A stretch of DNA of 33,421 nucleotides from Pigoraptor chileana (GCA_943704495.1 CALSCR010001352.1:1-33421); one strand, 5' to 3'. Shown: positions 20,113-32,500, counted from the stretch's first letter. Program-made: numbers and translations. The notes: generated by a model not told the origin, from the sequence alone.

Positions 20113-23100
20113 TCAAATGTTCGTATGACGGTCGTTATGTTCCGACAGAGGCACCTCAAGTGTTTCGTATCGGCCGGCAGACTCGCCCGCTTCTGCGTCC
20201 ACATCCACGTCCATAAGCTTGTATTCGCCGGTGGAAGGACCCGGCTCGGCGTGGGCAGTGTTATGCAGGACGCTTGTGGTGTCGTCCTTCCGCTTCTTCC
20301 CGGCGCTCTTTCTGCTGGCACCACCGGCAGCCTCCTCCCCACTTGAAAGCGCAGCCATGCACCGTCGCAGTTGCAGCACTACGTCCCTGAATTTCGGGCG
20401 TGTCTCTGGCAGTCGCTTCCAGCAATTCGTCATACACTCGTACGCCATGTCAGGAGTACTGTGCAGGCAGAGAGTCAGCGAGTGACGCTTAGGAGATTAG
20501 AATCAAATTGAAACCGGCACTGGCACACTACGACCGAAACTGATGATTGAAGAGACGGTGACACATACAGTAACACTGGGCCAGAAAAAAAAAATCATGC
20601 CAGTCAAAGTGGCGCTATTGACTTCCAGAGATAAGATGAAGAACAACATCACACCTCAAACAGTTTACAGCTCCTGACACGCAAGTCATGACACACCACA
20701 GCGCCAATGCTATAACATCATCCACAGTGGCTGGCATGCCGGCACCGGGAGCCGACGTGACTGGACAATTACAGGAAGGAATTTCAATCGGCCATGTTTG
20801 ACAGCAACTGTAACATGCACGTGCGCTGCATACCCTTGGGGAGGGTCCATACGCCGATTTTGCAGGAGATGATTGAGCACCTCGTGGTTTTGGAGGCCAG
20901 GGTACGGCTTGCTCCCACGCCCAAATACCTCCCACCTGCATGCATACAAAAGGCGAGCAGATTAAACTGTGGCGGTTAAAAACTGAGGGACCCCCGGCCT
21001 GCCATGAAAAGATATCATTGACCACTTCACTAATATAATGCAATACCGCCGACTGAGCGCAACATGAAAGCTTCGGCGCCGATTAAATTCATTGTGTGCA
21101 GTTAATTGTGATGTGATTGCCGGGAATCACTCGGGCGTTGTTTGACTTGTGGAAGCCGTCTGACGCAAGTAAGTCCATTGACAGCAGACCCACACAGGCC
21201 GAGACACATCGCCACTGCACGCTGCGTGTGGTGCTGACATGATTGTGTGCAGTGCACACACCAACCCAACGGACACAATCATACAGACAGTCAAGTGGCG
21301 GTTGGAGGCACTCACATTGTAATTCCGAGAGACCATCTGTCATGCCAGTGAAGGTCGGCAGCATGCAGTTATTTGCGTAGAAGGGGAGACCCGTGACGAG
21401 AGTAAGATTAAAAAGAGATACAAACAATGAAATAGTGAGAAACGGATTACAATAGACAGTGTGTAAGCCCCGAAGAGAGTGAGCTTCGTGAAATACAACG
21501 CCAATAGAAGCACGATGTCGACCCCGTCACAATCAGCAACACTACACATAATCATCCTGACACAACGGCACATCCTTCCGAAACCTCTTTCTACTTACAC
21601 GTCTGACGCATGCGTGAAAATGCGTTTTTCCAATGATTCGGGCGCCATCCTATTTTTGTGATGGAGTGTGGGCAGGTAGATCAGACAAGACCACGCGGAC
21701 AAGCAGAGCGCAAGACAGACGGACTTTTCTGAGGGATTAACACGCACAGTACACAGGAGCGATCCGGAAACTCTAATCTAACTGTGTGATATGCCGTGGG
21801 TCAAAGCAAAGATCTAGATCCGCTGCCATGTACGTATGGCATGACACTGTCACGTGCGCTTTCCGTGCAATGTCATATGAATGCCGGTCTGCAATAACAT
21901 GATTTACAGACTGTGTGTGGCGTCACCCACCACTTGACCGGCATCTTCTTTCGGGTGCGCGCGACGTAATAGTCGCTTGATTCGCCATTCTTCTCCTTTG
22001 ATAATCCGAAATCGGCGATTTTGATCACGACGCGCCCCAGCCGGGTGAGCGGCCAAGCATTTTCCCTCACATTCGACGGTCGCGGTCCCGCGGCGACCAT
22101 GCAGTTCCTGGCAGCCAAGTCCCTGCTCATTTGGCGGTCATTGTTGAGCATAATCAGTCCTCCAAAACAAAGAAAGAACCCATGACAGTTGCTTATAAGT
22201 TACAAAACAGACCGATGGGATTATCAGTCTAAGGTTAGGGTTACAAGGGTAGGGCTACAAGGGTCAGGGGGGCGAATGTGGTGCATGACACACTGATTGC
22301 ACTTCACGGCTGTAATGCATGTGGCAAACACGTGTAATTGTCACCTGTGAATGATTTTTTGCGATTCAAGGTGCTCCATTCCGCTCGCAATGTCGATGCA
22401 AAAGCAGGTCAAATCGGCCGTCGACAGGGCGCTGCTGTTCTCAGAGACATAGTGGCGCTGCCGGCGGCCGCACGGAGAGGGCCGGATTTGTATGTGCAGC
22501 AGACGAGAAAGGAGGGAGAAGAAGAACAATTAAAAATGGCATGCGAGACAAGTGCAAGTGGTACACATTGAGCAAGGACCCGGCACATTGATATATCATT
22601 CTGAAACATAAGCGAGACGACAGACAAACGAGCAAACAACCCGGCCGATCGTGATCGCATGATGTCACATGATGTCACGTGCACGCACCAGGTCGCCGTA
22701 CTCGGCATACTCTATGACCATGCAGTTGGGATCGTCGATCGTGCACACGCCCAACAGAGAGACCACATTCACGTGCGGCGGAACGCTCCTCATGACGTCG
22801 ATTTCGCTCATAAAGGCGCTGTAAAGTTGTCATCAAGCGAATGCGTCGCGGGTGCATAGTATGAGATATGGTGTGGTAAATGCGACAGCTCAGTGCGGGG
22901 TTCATCATTGTACATCCACGAAAGCACATTCTAAAACACACACATACTCCACAGTACATACACAAACACACAGACACACAGACACACAGACTCACAAGAC
23001 ACAGACACGCAGACACCCAAACACATGCCGCAGACACATACATATTATATATAATCAATGAATTGAATCAGATGTACGTACACCTGTCGTGCAATCAAAC

Positions 23101-26100
23101 ACACCCACTCTCTCCCACTGCCTAATGCAAATCAGTCCAGTCTGCACATCAACAAACAAAAGAACGCTCAACCGAGGCACGTGCCACCCACCTCCGAGCC
23201 GACCGAATATCCTCCGCCGTGCTGAATTGCGTCAGTTTGAACGTCTTGACGGCCGTAACGCGCGGTTTGTCGCTTCCTGCGAGCACAACATCCGCAAGAT
23301 ATACTTCGCCAAACTCTCCTGTGGTGGGTAGTGGTGCACATGTACGTCCAGCACGCCCAGCGCACACATTGCAAAGAAATGAAGCTGCCGGGGTCAGCAC
23401 ACGCAGTCTTGCACAGATCGACGAGGACAAAAGCAGTTTCCAGTAAAAATGTTAAGCGCTGTGCCCCATCCACAATAGGAACAAGAGAGACCTTAAAGCG
23501 CCTTTGGCACAGGCCATCGACTCAACCAACGAACAAAAGAATGAGAGAGAGAGAGCAGGATTCAAGTCAGTGTCATAGGCGCTGTGCCCATGGACTCCAC
23601 ACAAAAGAGAGAGAGCAGGATTCAAGTCAGTGTGGCATGGACTCCACAATTTCCCACAAAGAACGACACGTAGAATTTTCCCACAAAGAACGACACGTAG
23701 ACGGTCAGACACACAACCGAAGAGGGGACGAAATAACGCACGTGCCAGACATGCCATCCAGCGTGAACCCCAATAACAATGCAGTGAAACAAAAACAGTC
23801 ACGATCATAATGACCAATGCCCAATGCACATGTGCAAGCGCGCCGCCCACCTTCGCCGAGTCGCCGTCGAAGGATGATCGCACTGCCCGGCAGCTGTATT
23901 TCCGCAATTTCAGGCTTGCGCACGACAGTGTCGATGAGAGCAAGCTCGCTCATGGCCATCATGTGCAGCTTACGCTTCTCCTTCCGGCGGCGGTACCACA
24001 GCACCCCAAGTACAGCCGCAACACCCGCCGCCACCGCACAAATGGAGCCCGCAATGTAGCCCGCGTTGACAGAGGTCGATGAGGACGCACCCGCGGTTAC
24101 CCCCGTCGATGTTCCATCTGGAATGGTTGCCGCAATAATTTCAGGGGACTCTCCCGCACTCGAGTTGCCGAATGCATTCATCGTGGTGACATTGTACACA
24201 TACTTCATCCCGGCAACGACGGTTGTGTCCGTATACGATGCCCGTCCCGTCGATCCGCTCGCAAAGAAAGCCACCACGAGCACCTCGCGGTTGCGAAATA
24301 CAAACGTTTTCTCAACGGCCGCGTTTGCGCCATCCTCCGTCCACGACAGCTTCACGACGGAGCGCATCACGGCGGGATTGACGCTGTCCGCCTCGATGAG
24401 GGGCTGTGCGGAGACGACCGGGCGGTCTGGTGGCAGCTGAGAGAGGGCGACAATGCGGCGGGTGTCTGCAGCGGGGGATGATTGCTGCTTCGAGTTTACC
24501 GCAATGACCGAGTACGTGTAGCTCTGCCGAGATGCAATGTCCGTGTCGGTGTAGTTTGTCGCAGTGCCCACCTGTGGAAAATACGCGGTTTGTTCGCGTG
24601 TTTTGTGTGTGATTGATTGTGTTTGTGTATGTTGAGGATGTGCGTTTTGTGAACCGAAGACTAACACAGTACCGACAATTCATCAACTGAGGGCGCCCAG
24701 ACGACCGAGAGACATTTCGAGAGACATTGCAAGCAATACCGAGCCCGATTCCTCATTCACGCAAACAGACGGCGTCACGCACACACGGAGGGCACAGTAC
24801 GATCCATCAAACAAATGAGCAGTGCACAAACCTCAATCATCTTGTCCGGGCATCCGTATCGATTGATAAAGTATGAGTAGGGGCCCCACGCAACCCGACC
24901 CGCCAACTCTTCTTCAATGTGCGTCCACGACAGCACAATCTTTGTCGCCGAGAACGACACTATTGTCACGGAGGGCTTGCTCGGGTGCATGGCCTCGTTG
25001 CAAAAGCTGCCAATCCACCCGAATTCGCACGTGCACGCGCCGCTGATGCTATCACACGCAGCGCCGTTGACGCACCGGCAGTCCGACGCACAGCCAATGC
25101 CGTATTTTTTGTTACTAGTGAGGGCCGTGCACGAGGAGTTGCACGTCTCGCCGCCGAAGCCCACCACGCCGGCGCAGTCGCACACGCCATACGATATGCA
25201 CCGGCCTCCATTCACGCACAGACACTCTGCAGCATGGCAAACCGATTGGCGCCGGAAAGATGGTCACAACGGACACGAATCAGACAGACAGACGTGGTTG
25301 CATGACAAGATCATTCCACTGCCACAACCAACACGTGACAAAAGAGATAATAATTTCAGATGGTTTCGTTCATTTGATGCAACGCACCTTTCACAGTAAT
25401 GGTGAATGTCTTTGTGAACGAGTTTACGCCGTCCGTTGCGGTGATGGTCACCAGGTACGCGGGCGTCGCGGTTGCATTCAAAACCGTCCGAGTCGTCAGA
25501 TTACCCGCGTTCACCGCGAATGCATCCGGGGGATCGGATGTGACAGTGTATACAAAGCGCGAGGTGGGCGTGTCCTCGTCAACGGTTGTGATGGCCGCCA
25601 CAACCGCACCAGCCGCCGCCTTCTCCACCGCAAGCAGCGACGAAAGAACAATGTCCGTCGGTGGGTCGTCGACGTCTGCAAATTTGCAATTGCAATATTC
25701 CCATGGGAGAGTATTTGGAGTGTAAAGGTGCGCCGTTTTTTGTACGTCAGTTGTCGAGTACAGTGAAAGAGCAGTCACACAAAAACAAATAATGTTAACA
25801 AATACAAGCGAAACCCACTGATGACGGCGATAGTCACAGGGAAGTCCCGAGAAAGACTTCCGGAGTCCGTCGCGCGGACAGTGATCCTGAACGTGCTGTT
25901 TGTCTCGAAGTTGAACGGCGCGGACGACCGCAGTGAGTTTCCCGCGAAATTAAATAGCGCATCGGCGGGAGGAAGCACGGTAAAAGTGCATGATGCACCG
26001 CTCTCGGGATCGCTGCACACGGCGGTGCCAATGGCGGTGTTGGTGGCAGCATTTTCGCGGACGGTGGTTCCGCTGAGGGTGAATGAAGTGGGGGGCTCGT

Positions 26101-28856
26101 TTACGTCTGCACAGTCGGAATCATCGATGATTAGTTGAATGCGATGGTTGGATTCGGTGGTGAGGCAGTGCTTTGAGGTTAGTGGTTGAGTTGATTCAAT
26201 GATCCATTGGATGTATGCTTGAATGCGAGCGAGTGAGTGTTTGGGCTGGAGAATATCTGGACGCTTTAAATGAGCGTGCGTGCCGTGGGTGCCGATGAAC
26301 TGAGTGATGACAAGCTCTTACACACACACCATCCCCACAAACCCACCGCCGACAACAACATCGAACACGCGATAGATCACAGGCGATCTGCCGCCGTCCG
26401 TCAGTGCAATATTGAGGGAGTACTTCGCTGTTGTTTCAAAGTCGAGCGTCGCCAACGTGACAAGTGCGTTGCCAGAGAAACCAAAGACCGGCGATGTGAC
26501 GTTGAATGCAAATGACGGCGGCTGCGCGATGGTCGCGTCGGGATTCTCCGGTCGAAATGTCGCCAGTACGGAACCCACGTTTGCGTTTTCGGGGATGGAC
26601 AGCGGCAGACTCAAATTTGCAATGATGCCGGTGGGCGCTTCGTAGACATCTGCACACATGCACACACACACGCACACACCACACACAAAGAAAAACGATA
26701 CGAACATAAAAGGGCAAGCATGAATGTTATATCGGTGGCGGATGTGGCAATCAAATGAGCGCTGCTCATGATATTGCACTGCAAGCTGCCACCCCCCACC
26801 CCCTCCTACACACATACACACACACACACACACACTGGCACACACACACACACACACATGTGTATGTCCCTGTGACACGAACATTAAGCAGATAGATATG
26901 AATTGTGAACAACTCACTCTGTACGATGATAATGAAAACAGTAGACGCCGAACCAAACCCGTCTGACACCGACAGCTGCACCGAAAAGGACGTCGCCTGC
27001 TCGTAATCGATCCTGGCGCCCACGAGCAACGTGTTATTGTTGCCAAGCATTACGCGACCGTTCGCGCTATTTAGAAGAGCGAAGGTGAATGCCTGGCCAT
27101 TGACTGTGTTTTTGTCAATGGCAGCGAGATACCCGATGATCGACCCGATGGGGGCGTTTTCAGTGACGACGGTACTTGAGAGCGCAATGCCCGTTGGTTC
27201 AACATTGTCGTCTGCGAGTGTTGCATGTCCAGAGCGACATCAGTGCATGCGACACACACATTGCAGTTGGAAGGGGAGTGATCGGCGTGCAGAGTGTGAT
27301 TGGTAGATGATCCATTAATAGGGCCACTGCAAGAAAACAGACACTGCCATTGCTGCAACACTGGTCTGCTCACAGGAATACATCTCAACATTGCAATTTA
27401 CACACAACACGGTAACATTCACAAAGTCACAGTGGAAAGCAACAGGAACAGCAGCAACGGTACAACTGCCGCATATAAAAAGAGCAACGGCGTCAGACAC
27501 GTCGCTGGATGGTTGCTAAGCACTGACTGACGACTGCACTTACACTGTGTGCAGTTTTGACCCTTCCACGCCGATGTGCACGCACAGGTGTAGCAGAGAC
27601 GACCGCAGTCGGTGCACGTGCCTCCATTGGCACAAGGCGAGGCCAGGCAGTCGTTTATATCTGCCAGTTGCAGTGCACGCGAAAGAGCGCAGGCCGAGAA
27701 GCGTTAGTAAGCATCAACAAAATATACTCAACGAGACGCATGGGCAGCACACAGTCCGATGCAATGCATGGATCACCCACCACCCCTTTGGTTTTCTCCT
27801 CCGTTTCATCAGATGCAACCCATTGCGCACCACGTGACCCACTCACCCGTTGTGCAGAGGCTGCCCGTGAGCCCCGGTCCGCACGCTGAGCACGTGCCCT
27901 GGGATGTGCATCCGAGGCATAGAGACGACACCAGGCACTGCGTCTCACAGCTGGCCCCAAAGTATGTCTCATCGCAGGAAATGGACATGGACCTAACCAC
28001 AGAGACAATCCCAAACGTCGCGGTGAGGCCTTCCTCGCGATTGGTGACGGACTTGAGGGGATCGGCATTAAAGGCGAAGGATTGTGAGGTGAAAAACTTG
28101 TTGTTGTTGTTGATGTCGACGCAAGATAGCGTCACTCGAAATGAGCCCTGTGTTTGCCATTGCCGGTTGGTACATTAGTACGAAAGACACGGAACGAGAA
28201 GAGAGAGAACGAGTGATGTCAGCCAGTCAAAACAAATGCACAAAACGGCCGGTCTCCGACTCGTCTCCATCTCCCAGTTGCGACCTATGCAGTTCAACGA
28301 TGGAGGGCATTCATGCACACACGCACGGCGCACTCAAAGTGCACGGCTCAGCTGGCATGGCAGGCACTACTGAACAACTAGAAGAGGCGGCTCCGAAAAT
28401 GAAAGCCCACAGAAAGCGCATGCGCAAGAAATATAAGAGGCCAAGTTATTATACCCTCGCCAGATGACATATGTGCGCAGCAGCTTGTGACTTCACGCTC
28501 ACCTTTTCGGCAAAATTTGAGACTCTCCCAGTAATGACGAAATTGTAGGCAGGACTTGCAGTGTTCGTCTTCGTCAGAGTCTGTTTTCCCTTTGCGATAG
28601 TAGTTGTTGAGCCTCCCAGCGGCAGCGTGTATTCTAAATCGACGAGACAATATGTATCACACGGGGTTGAACAAAACTCGGTCGTTGCGCTCGCCTTTGT
28701 CGCATACATGACCTGCTGCAAAGTGAACGCAACGTTTGCATCACGTGCACCAGCATCCACCGTCACCGGCACGATAGCGAGGCAAAGTGCGAGGAGCAAG
28801 GGCGAATAAAGCGAGCGTCGCAGAGACCCGGGCAACGCCGGCGGGGACGCCATCAT
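20113..28856 (-). CDS. Receptor tyrosine kinase with MNNL/DSL-like, EGF, cadherin and FN3 ectodomain
   Basis: Seventeen exons: 28856-28503, 28147-27847, 27660-27544, 27211-26918, 26649-26347, 26106-25819, 25675-25388, 25226-24832, 24571-23851, 23318-23192, 22818-22689, 22457-22345, 22122-21931, 21649-21599, 21336-21316, 20935-20834, 20458-20113. They sum to 1381 codons with stop. Parts: signal peptide (1-36; LLLALCLAIVPVTV), MNNL-like region with CDTYCLVDLEY, DSL-like SISCDETYFGASCETQC (about 173-217), EGF starting DINDCLASPC (219-257), four cadherin-like repeats (258-648), EGF/laminin-type Cys-rich region (about 649-725), two FN3 (to about 932), membrane helix (about 950-973) followed by RRRKEKRK, and kinase (about 1008-1300). 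Catalytic features are all present: GEGEFGEV, TAVK (K1045), a Glu in SEIDVM, HRDLAARN, IADFG, activation-loop DYY and KWMAPESL. The short tail has few tyrosines. The ligand is unknown. ATG 28856 is chosen because the signal peptide follows it directly. Confidence 0.95.
22231..22272. repeat. Telomere-like degenerate G-rich repeat in a receptor-kinase intron
   Basis: AAGGTTAGGGTTACAAGGG is followed by TAGGGCTACAAGGGTCAGGG, with one exact TTAGGG and four G-runs spaced 5-9 bases apart. It lies in the intron 22344-22123, and in the transcript the sequence is C-rich. Confidence 0.6.
23557..23601 (-). repeat. Intronic hairpin repeat, copy in receptor-kinase intron
   Basis: On the minus (sense) strand this copy matches the LARP1 intron 5 copy over the whole core, TGTGGAGTCCATGGGCACAG then CGCCTATGACACTGACTTG. 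It lies in the intron 23850-23319, between the membrane exon and the glycine-loop exon, and is followed in sense by a CT-rich tract. Confidence 0.88.
23617..23648 (-). repeat. Core-less second copy of the hairpin repeat
   Basis: Sixteen bases from the full copy and in the same orientation, this unit keeps both outer ends (TGTGGAGTCCATG and ACACTGACTTGAATCCT) but lacks about 13 bases of the central hairpin. Confidence 0.8.
23648..23701. repeat. 27-bp tandem duplication
   Basis: Two units of TTCCCACAAAGAACGACACG plus TAGA start at 23651 and 23678 and are nearly identical. They directly abut the core-less hairpin copy in the same receptor-kinase intron. Confidence 0.88.
26808..26859. repeat. 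(CA)n microsatellite in receptor-kinase intron
   Basis: Interrupted (CA)n in the intron 26917-26650 between two cadherin-repeat exons; in transcript sense it is (GT)n. Confidence 0.9.
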
Positions 28857-29544
28857 CCAGACTTCCCAATAACAGGGGTACTGAAGACCCCTGCAGCAGC
28901 TGTATACCACACAATGCCAATCGCAGAATGTGTTATTCACTTTTACAGCAACTTCCCAGTTGAAATGTGAGCGATTGTAATGGAGTTTTGATTGCATCAC
29001 ACTGCGATTATTGCAAATTTTGAGTGTGCCGTTCTGCGTGCGTTCGGCGTCGCAGCCATCAGTAGTGACCGGACATCCGAGCTTCCCAACCATGGAATGG
29101 ACTGCTTAAGTTTAGTAACTCTAAGACGCCTGCATAATAGTAGTAATGGCACCCCTTTACTCCACTATAGCAATTCTCATAGTGAGCGCGATATCGGCTG
29201 ATTTACTGCACACAAGTACTGTGATAATTAGCCGATTCCGATTATTCTCCAATACACTGCGCTTCGCCGAACGACTGGGAGGGGAAATATTCCGACCACA
29301 GGGAGGGATATTGGGAGGATCCCACAGCAAACAAAATCTTGCTGTCAACAACACACTGTGAAGTTAGACAAGTTTCTAAGATTGCAGGGCACAATAAACA
29401 ACCCGCTGCGGCCAAAATGCACGTAATGCTCACAGAGAATACGCAATAGGCAGAAACGGGGTCCCGGAGAATGCCAGGACATATGCAGTGGGATGGGTCG
29501 TGGACTGGTCGTGTTGTCATATTGCCAATTTTATACACGAGTCA
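28857..29544. other. Intergenic between KIF3A 3' end and receptor-kinase start
   Basis: No gene is supported. This is the presumed promoter of the receptor kinase (transcribed to the left) and the 3' flank of KIF3A. The receptor frame stays open upstream to 29093, but that extension shows no recognisable domain and would place about 79 residues before the signal peptide. Confidence 0.6.
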
Positions 29545-32500
29545 TCAAGCGTAGTGCTTCCGCGAACTTTGTCGTCGGTTACTTGTCGGGTACTGCTCCT
29601 CGCCCTCTCCGTCTGCAGCCGCATCTTCCTGCCGCTTAGACGTTGCCGTTTTCGGTCGCTTTGCGCCGGCTGTCTTGGGCCGCGCTGTCTTGGGCCGTGC
29701 CGTCTGTGTGCGATTGCTACAGAGGCAGGAGAGGGCGCGGGGGTTGGTAAGGGGAGTAATACGTACCGCGAGACAACAGAAAAGAGGGTCAACAAACAAG
29801 TTCATCAGCCGCTGAATTACACATCGATTGTGTGGAATGGAGAAGCGAAAGGGGCACTGAGAGGGCAAATATCCATTAATCTGCCGTCAGACACACACAC
29901 ATGTACACTCACTGCGAAGCCAACAAACGCAGGACGGTTACACAATGTGACGGCAATAACTCACGAGTTCTCGACAAACTGGTCATAAGAGAGGTAGATA
30001 TTTTCCATCTCAGTGTGCACGGCGGGTTGCACCCGAGCCTCGTCCTTGGTGTCTTCCGGTAGTTTGTGGATATTGTTGCCGGCGTGCGCAATGTGCTGCA
30101 GCTGCCACTCGTCCAAATCCTCAATCCACGTCGCATGCGACTCGATCAGCTCCTGCACAAGGGTAGTGTGTGTTGCGTGTTTGCGGAGGGTACATGCCGC
30201 AAGTGTGTCAGCAAGCGCGCGTGCGTAGTGCCGTATGTGAAACATGTATGGGTTGCTGACCAATCCAATGGAACGTCGAATGGGTCACGTGCCTGGTACT
30301 CTGGCGGAATGTAGTTGTCAATGACAACCATCTTCAACCGCAGCTCCCGGGTAAGCTCCCGGATGTGATCCAGCATTGTTTCACGTTCGCGCTGCATTTC
30401 CTCCTGGATCTCGTTGATCTGACACGTTCGTTGTGGTTGCGATTGTTTGTGTGTGTGTGTGTGTGTGTGTGAGTGATTCAATATGCATTGCCAGCAGTGT
30501 GCATTTGTTTCGATATCAACGTTTGCGCGGGAGGTTGAAAAGAAACAATAAGGCATCGGCTTGCCATGCACCGTGCGAATTCATCTGATCACCCGAGAAA
30601 CAATTGCGGGTGGTGCGGAATAGCCTGCATCTGCATCAGGACGATGGAGAACGAAAGCACTGCACACACACACCTCTGATTTGGCCGTCATGAACATGCC
30701 CCACACTTTCTTGAGCTTCCGTTTCTTTGCCTGCGCCTCTTCTTGAAGAGATGTGTAGTGGCCTTCGAGCTCAAACCTGCAGACACCAGCGAAAATAGGA
30801 CAGGGGGCACGGCGAAGGTGAGGATTCTGTCGGTCTTGTGCCCGTGAGTGCACAGTGTGTCTTATGTGAATGTCTGTCTGTGCATCCGTGCGCGTGCGTG
30901 AGTGCATGCATGCCCGTTTGTAGTTGGTGCTGCATACGTGCATGCGTGCGTGGGTGTGTGTATGTGTGCATAGTTGTGCACGTTGTGAGGACTGCACCAG
31001 TCTGGGCACCATTACTAATCAAGAATAGAGCCCAGTCATCAGGCGGCCGTTCCACTTGCCTCTCGTCCTCCTTCAGTTTGATCTCTTTGGATAGCAGTTC
31101 CTCCTTCCGCTGTTTCTCGGCGAGTTCTCGGTTAGTCTGCTCAAGCAGTCGCTCTTGCTCTTCGGCCTTCTCAAGCTGCAAGATGTACCGATTTTCACAC
31201 AGCAACTGTTATCGCTACTGATTCACAGAAAGCAAAACTACAAAGTTGCACACACAAAAGCACAACACAAACACACAACACAGAGTGCAATAATGGCAAT
31301 GCCAAAACACGTTGAACAACACATTGCCTCAATGTACAAACTAAATATGCGAAACAAAGTGGAAAGATGTAGGATTCAAGTCAGTGTCATAGGCGCTGTG
31401 CCCATGGACTCCACAAAAACAAAGTGGAAAGAGAGACTGCAAGAAAATCACACACTGAGAAATACTGAGATCGCACTGAACAAACCACCCCCCCCCCCAA
31501 AAAACATAGAGGCACAGAAGCACTGAAGCACGTACCAGGTTCACACCGCCAACAAGCAGCTTTTCTTGCATGTTCTTGAGCTTTGCATTGAGCTTCTCTC
31601 GCTCCTCCGACGCCATTGTGAGCTCCTGCTGCCGGTCCTCAAGCTCCTCCGCAATGCGGCGGCGCTCACTGTCCGCAATGTCTGTCGTCTCTGTCAGGGC
31701 GCGCTTCTCCGCGTCAAGCTTCCTCTGCATCTCCTCCAGCTTCTCCTGGGGCACGCCTTGCAATCGCGGCTTCTTCTCGCCCTTGTTTGCCGGGGGACCT
31801 TTCTCCTTGCGAGCTCCCTTCCGCCGCCGCCGCCGCCCATCACCCCCATCACCCCCATCATCATCATCGTCATCGCCGCCGCCGCCGCCGCCGCCGCCTA
31901 CGAGAGGGTGCAGGTGAACACAGCGTGTGCGAGGATGATTGGCAGCGGCACAAAACAATACAAGATCCAAAGAGAACAAAAACACACAAAACATGATGAT
32001 TGTGCTGCACATGCAATGCTTGAATGGCGCAAATGTGTGCATGGGACAGGAGAGCATAGAGAGAATGACCTGAACCTGCCACACATATCACCCGAGCACT
32101 AACAGACGCTCATTTCGACTCCAAAACACACCCTCGGCATTTTCAAGCTCCATTTTGAGGCGCTCGATCTCCTGCTGAAATTCGCGGAGCATTGCATCCT
32201 TCGGGTCCTCGTTGATCTTCGGCTTGTTCTTGATGTTCTTGGCGCGGTTGGCATACGCAAGCGTGTTGAGCGTCTCGTCGTAATTGTACGATGCGGGTCC
32301 CACATTGGCAATCTGCCCCCGACAGCAACCAAACAAACAACCACACAAGCACATGGGCAGCGGCGAACATCAGCATTAGGTGGCAGGTGCATAGACAGAC
32401 CGTGCGTGGTGCCTTGGTGACAGCGGCTATAAAATTACTCACGACGGACCCAATGCAAGCTACCGTTGTCCACAACATATCACATCATAGTGAAGGCAGC

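Noticed and set aside
28857-29093. N-terminal extension of the receptor kinase
   Set aside because: The frame is open but has no domain and would bury the signal peptide; the ATG at 28856 is preferred.
30270-30293. Conventional GT donors for the KIF3A exon 30418-30293
   Set aside because: The GTCAGC donor after LDW gives a stop or wrong phase with the next exon. The GTTCCA donor after PFD keeps frame but is a weak donor and adds six residues that do not fit the family pattern. The GC donor gives the best family match.
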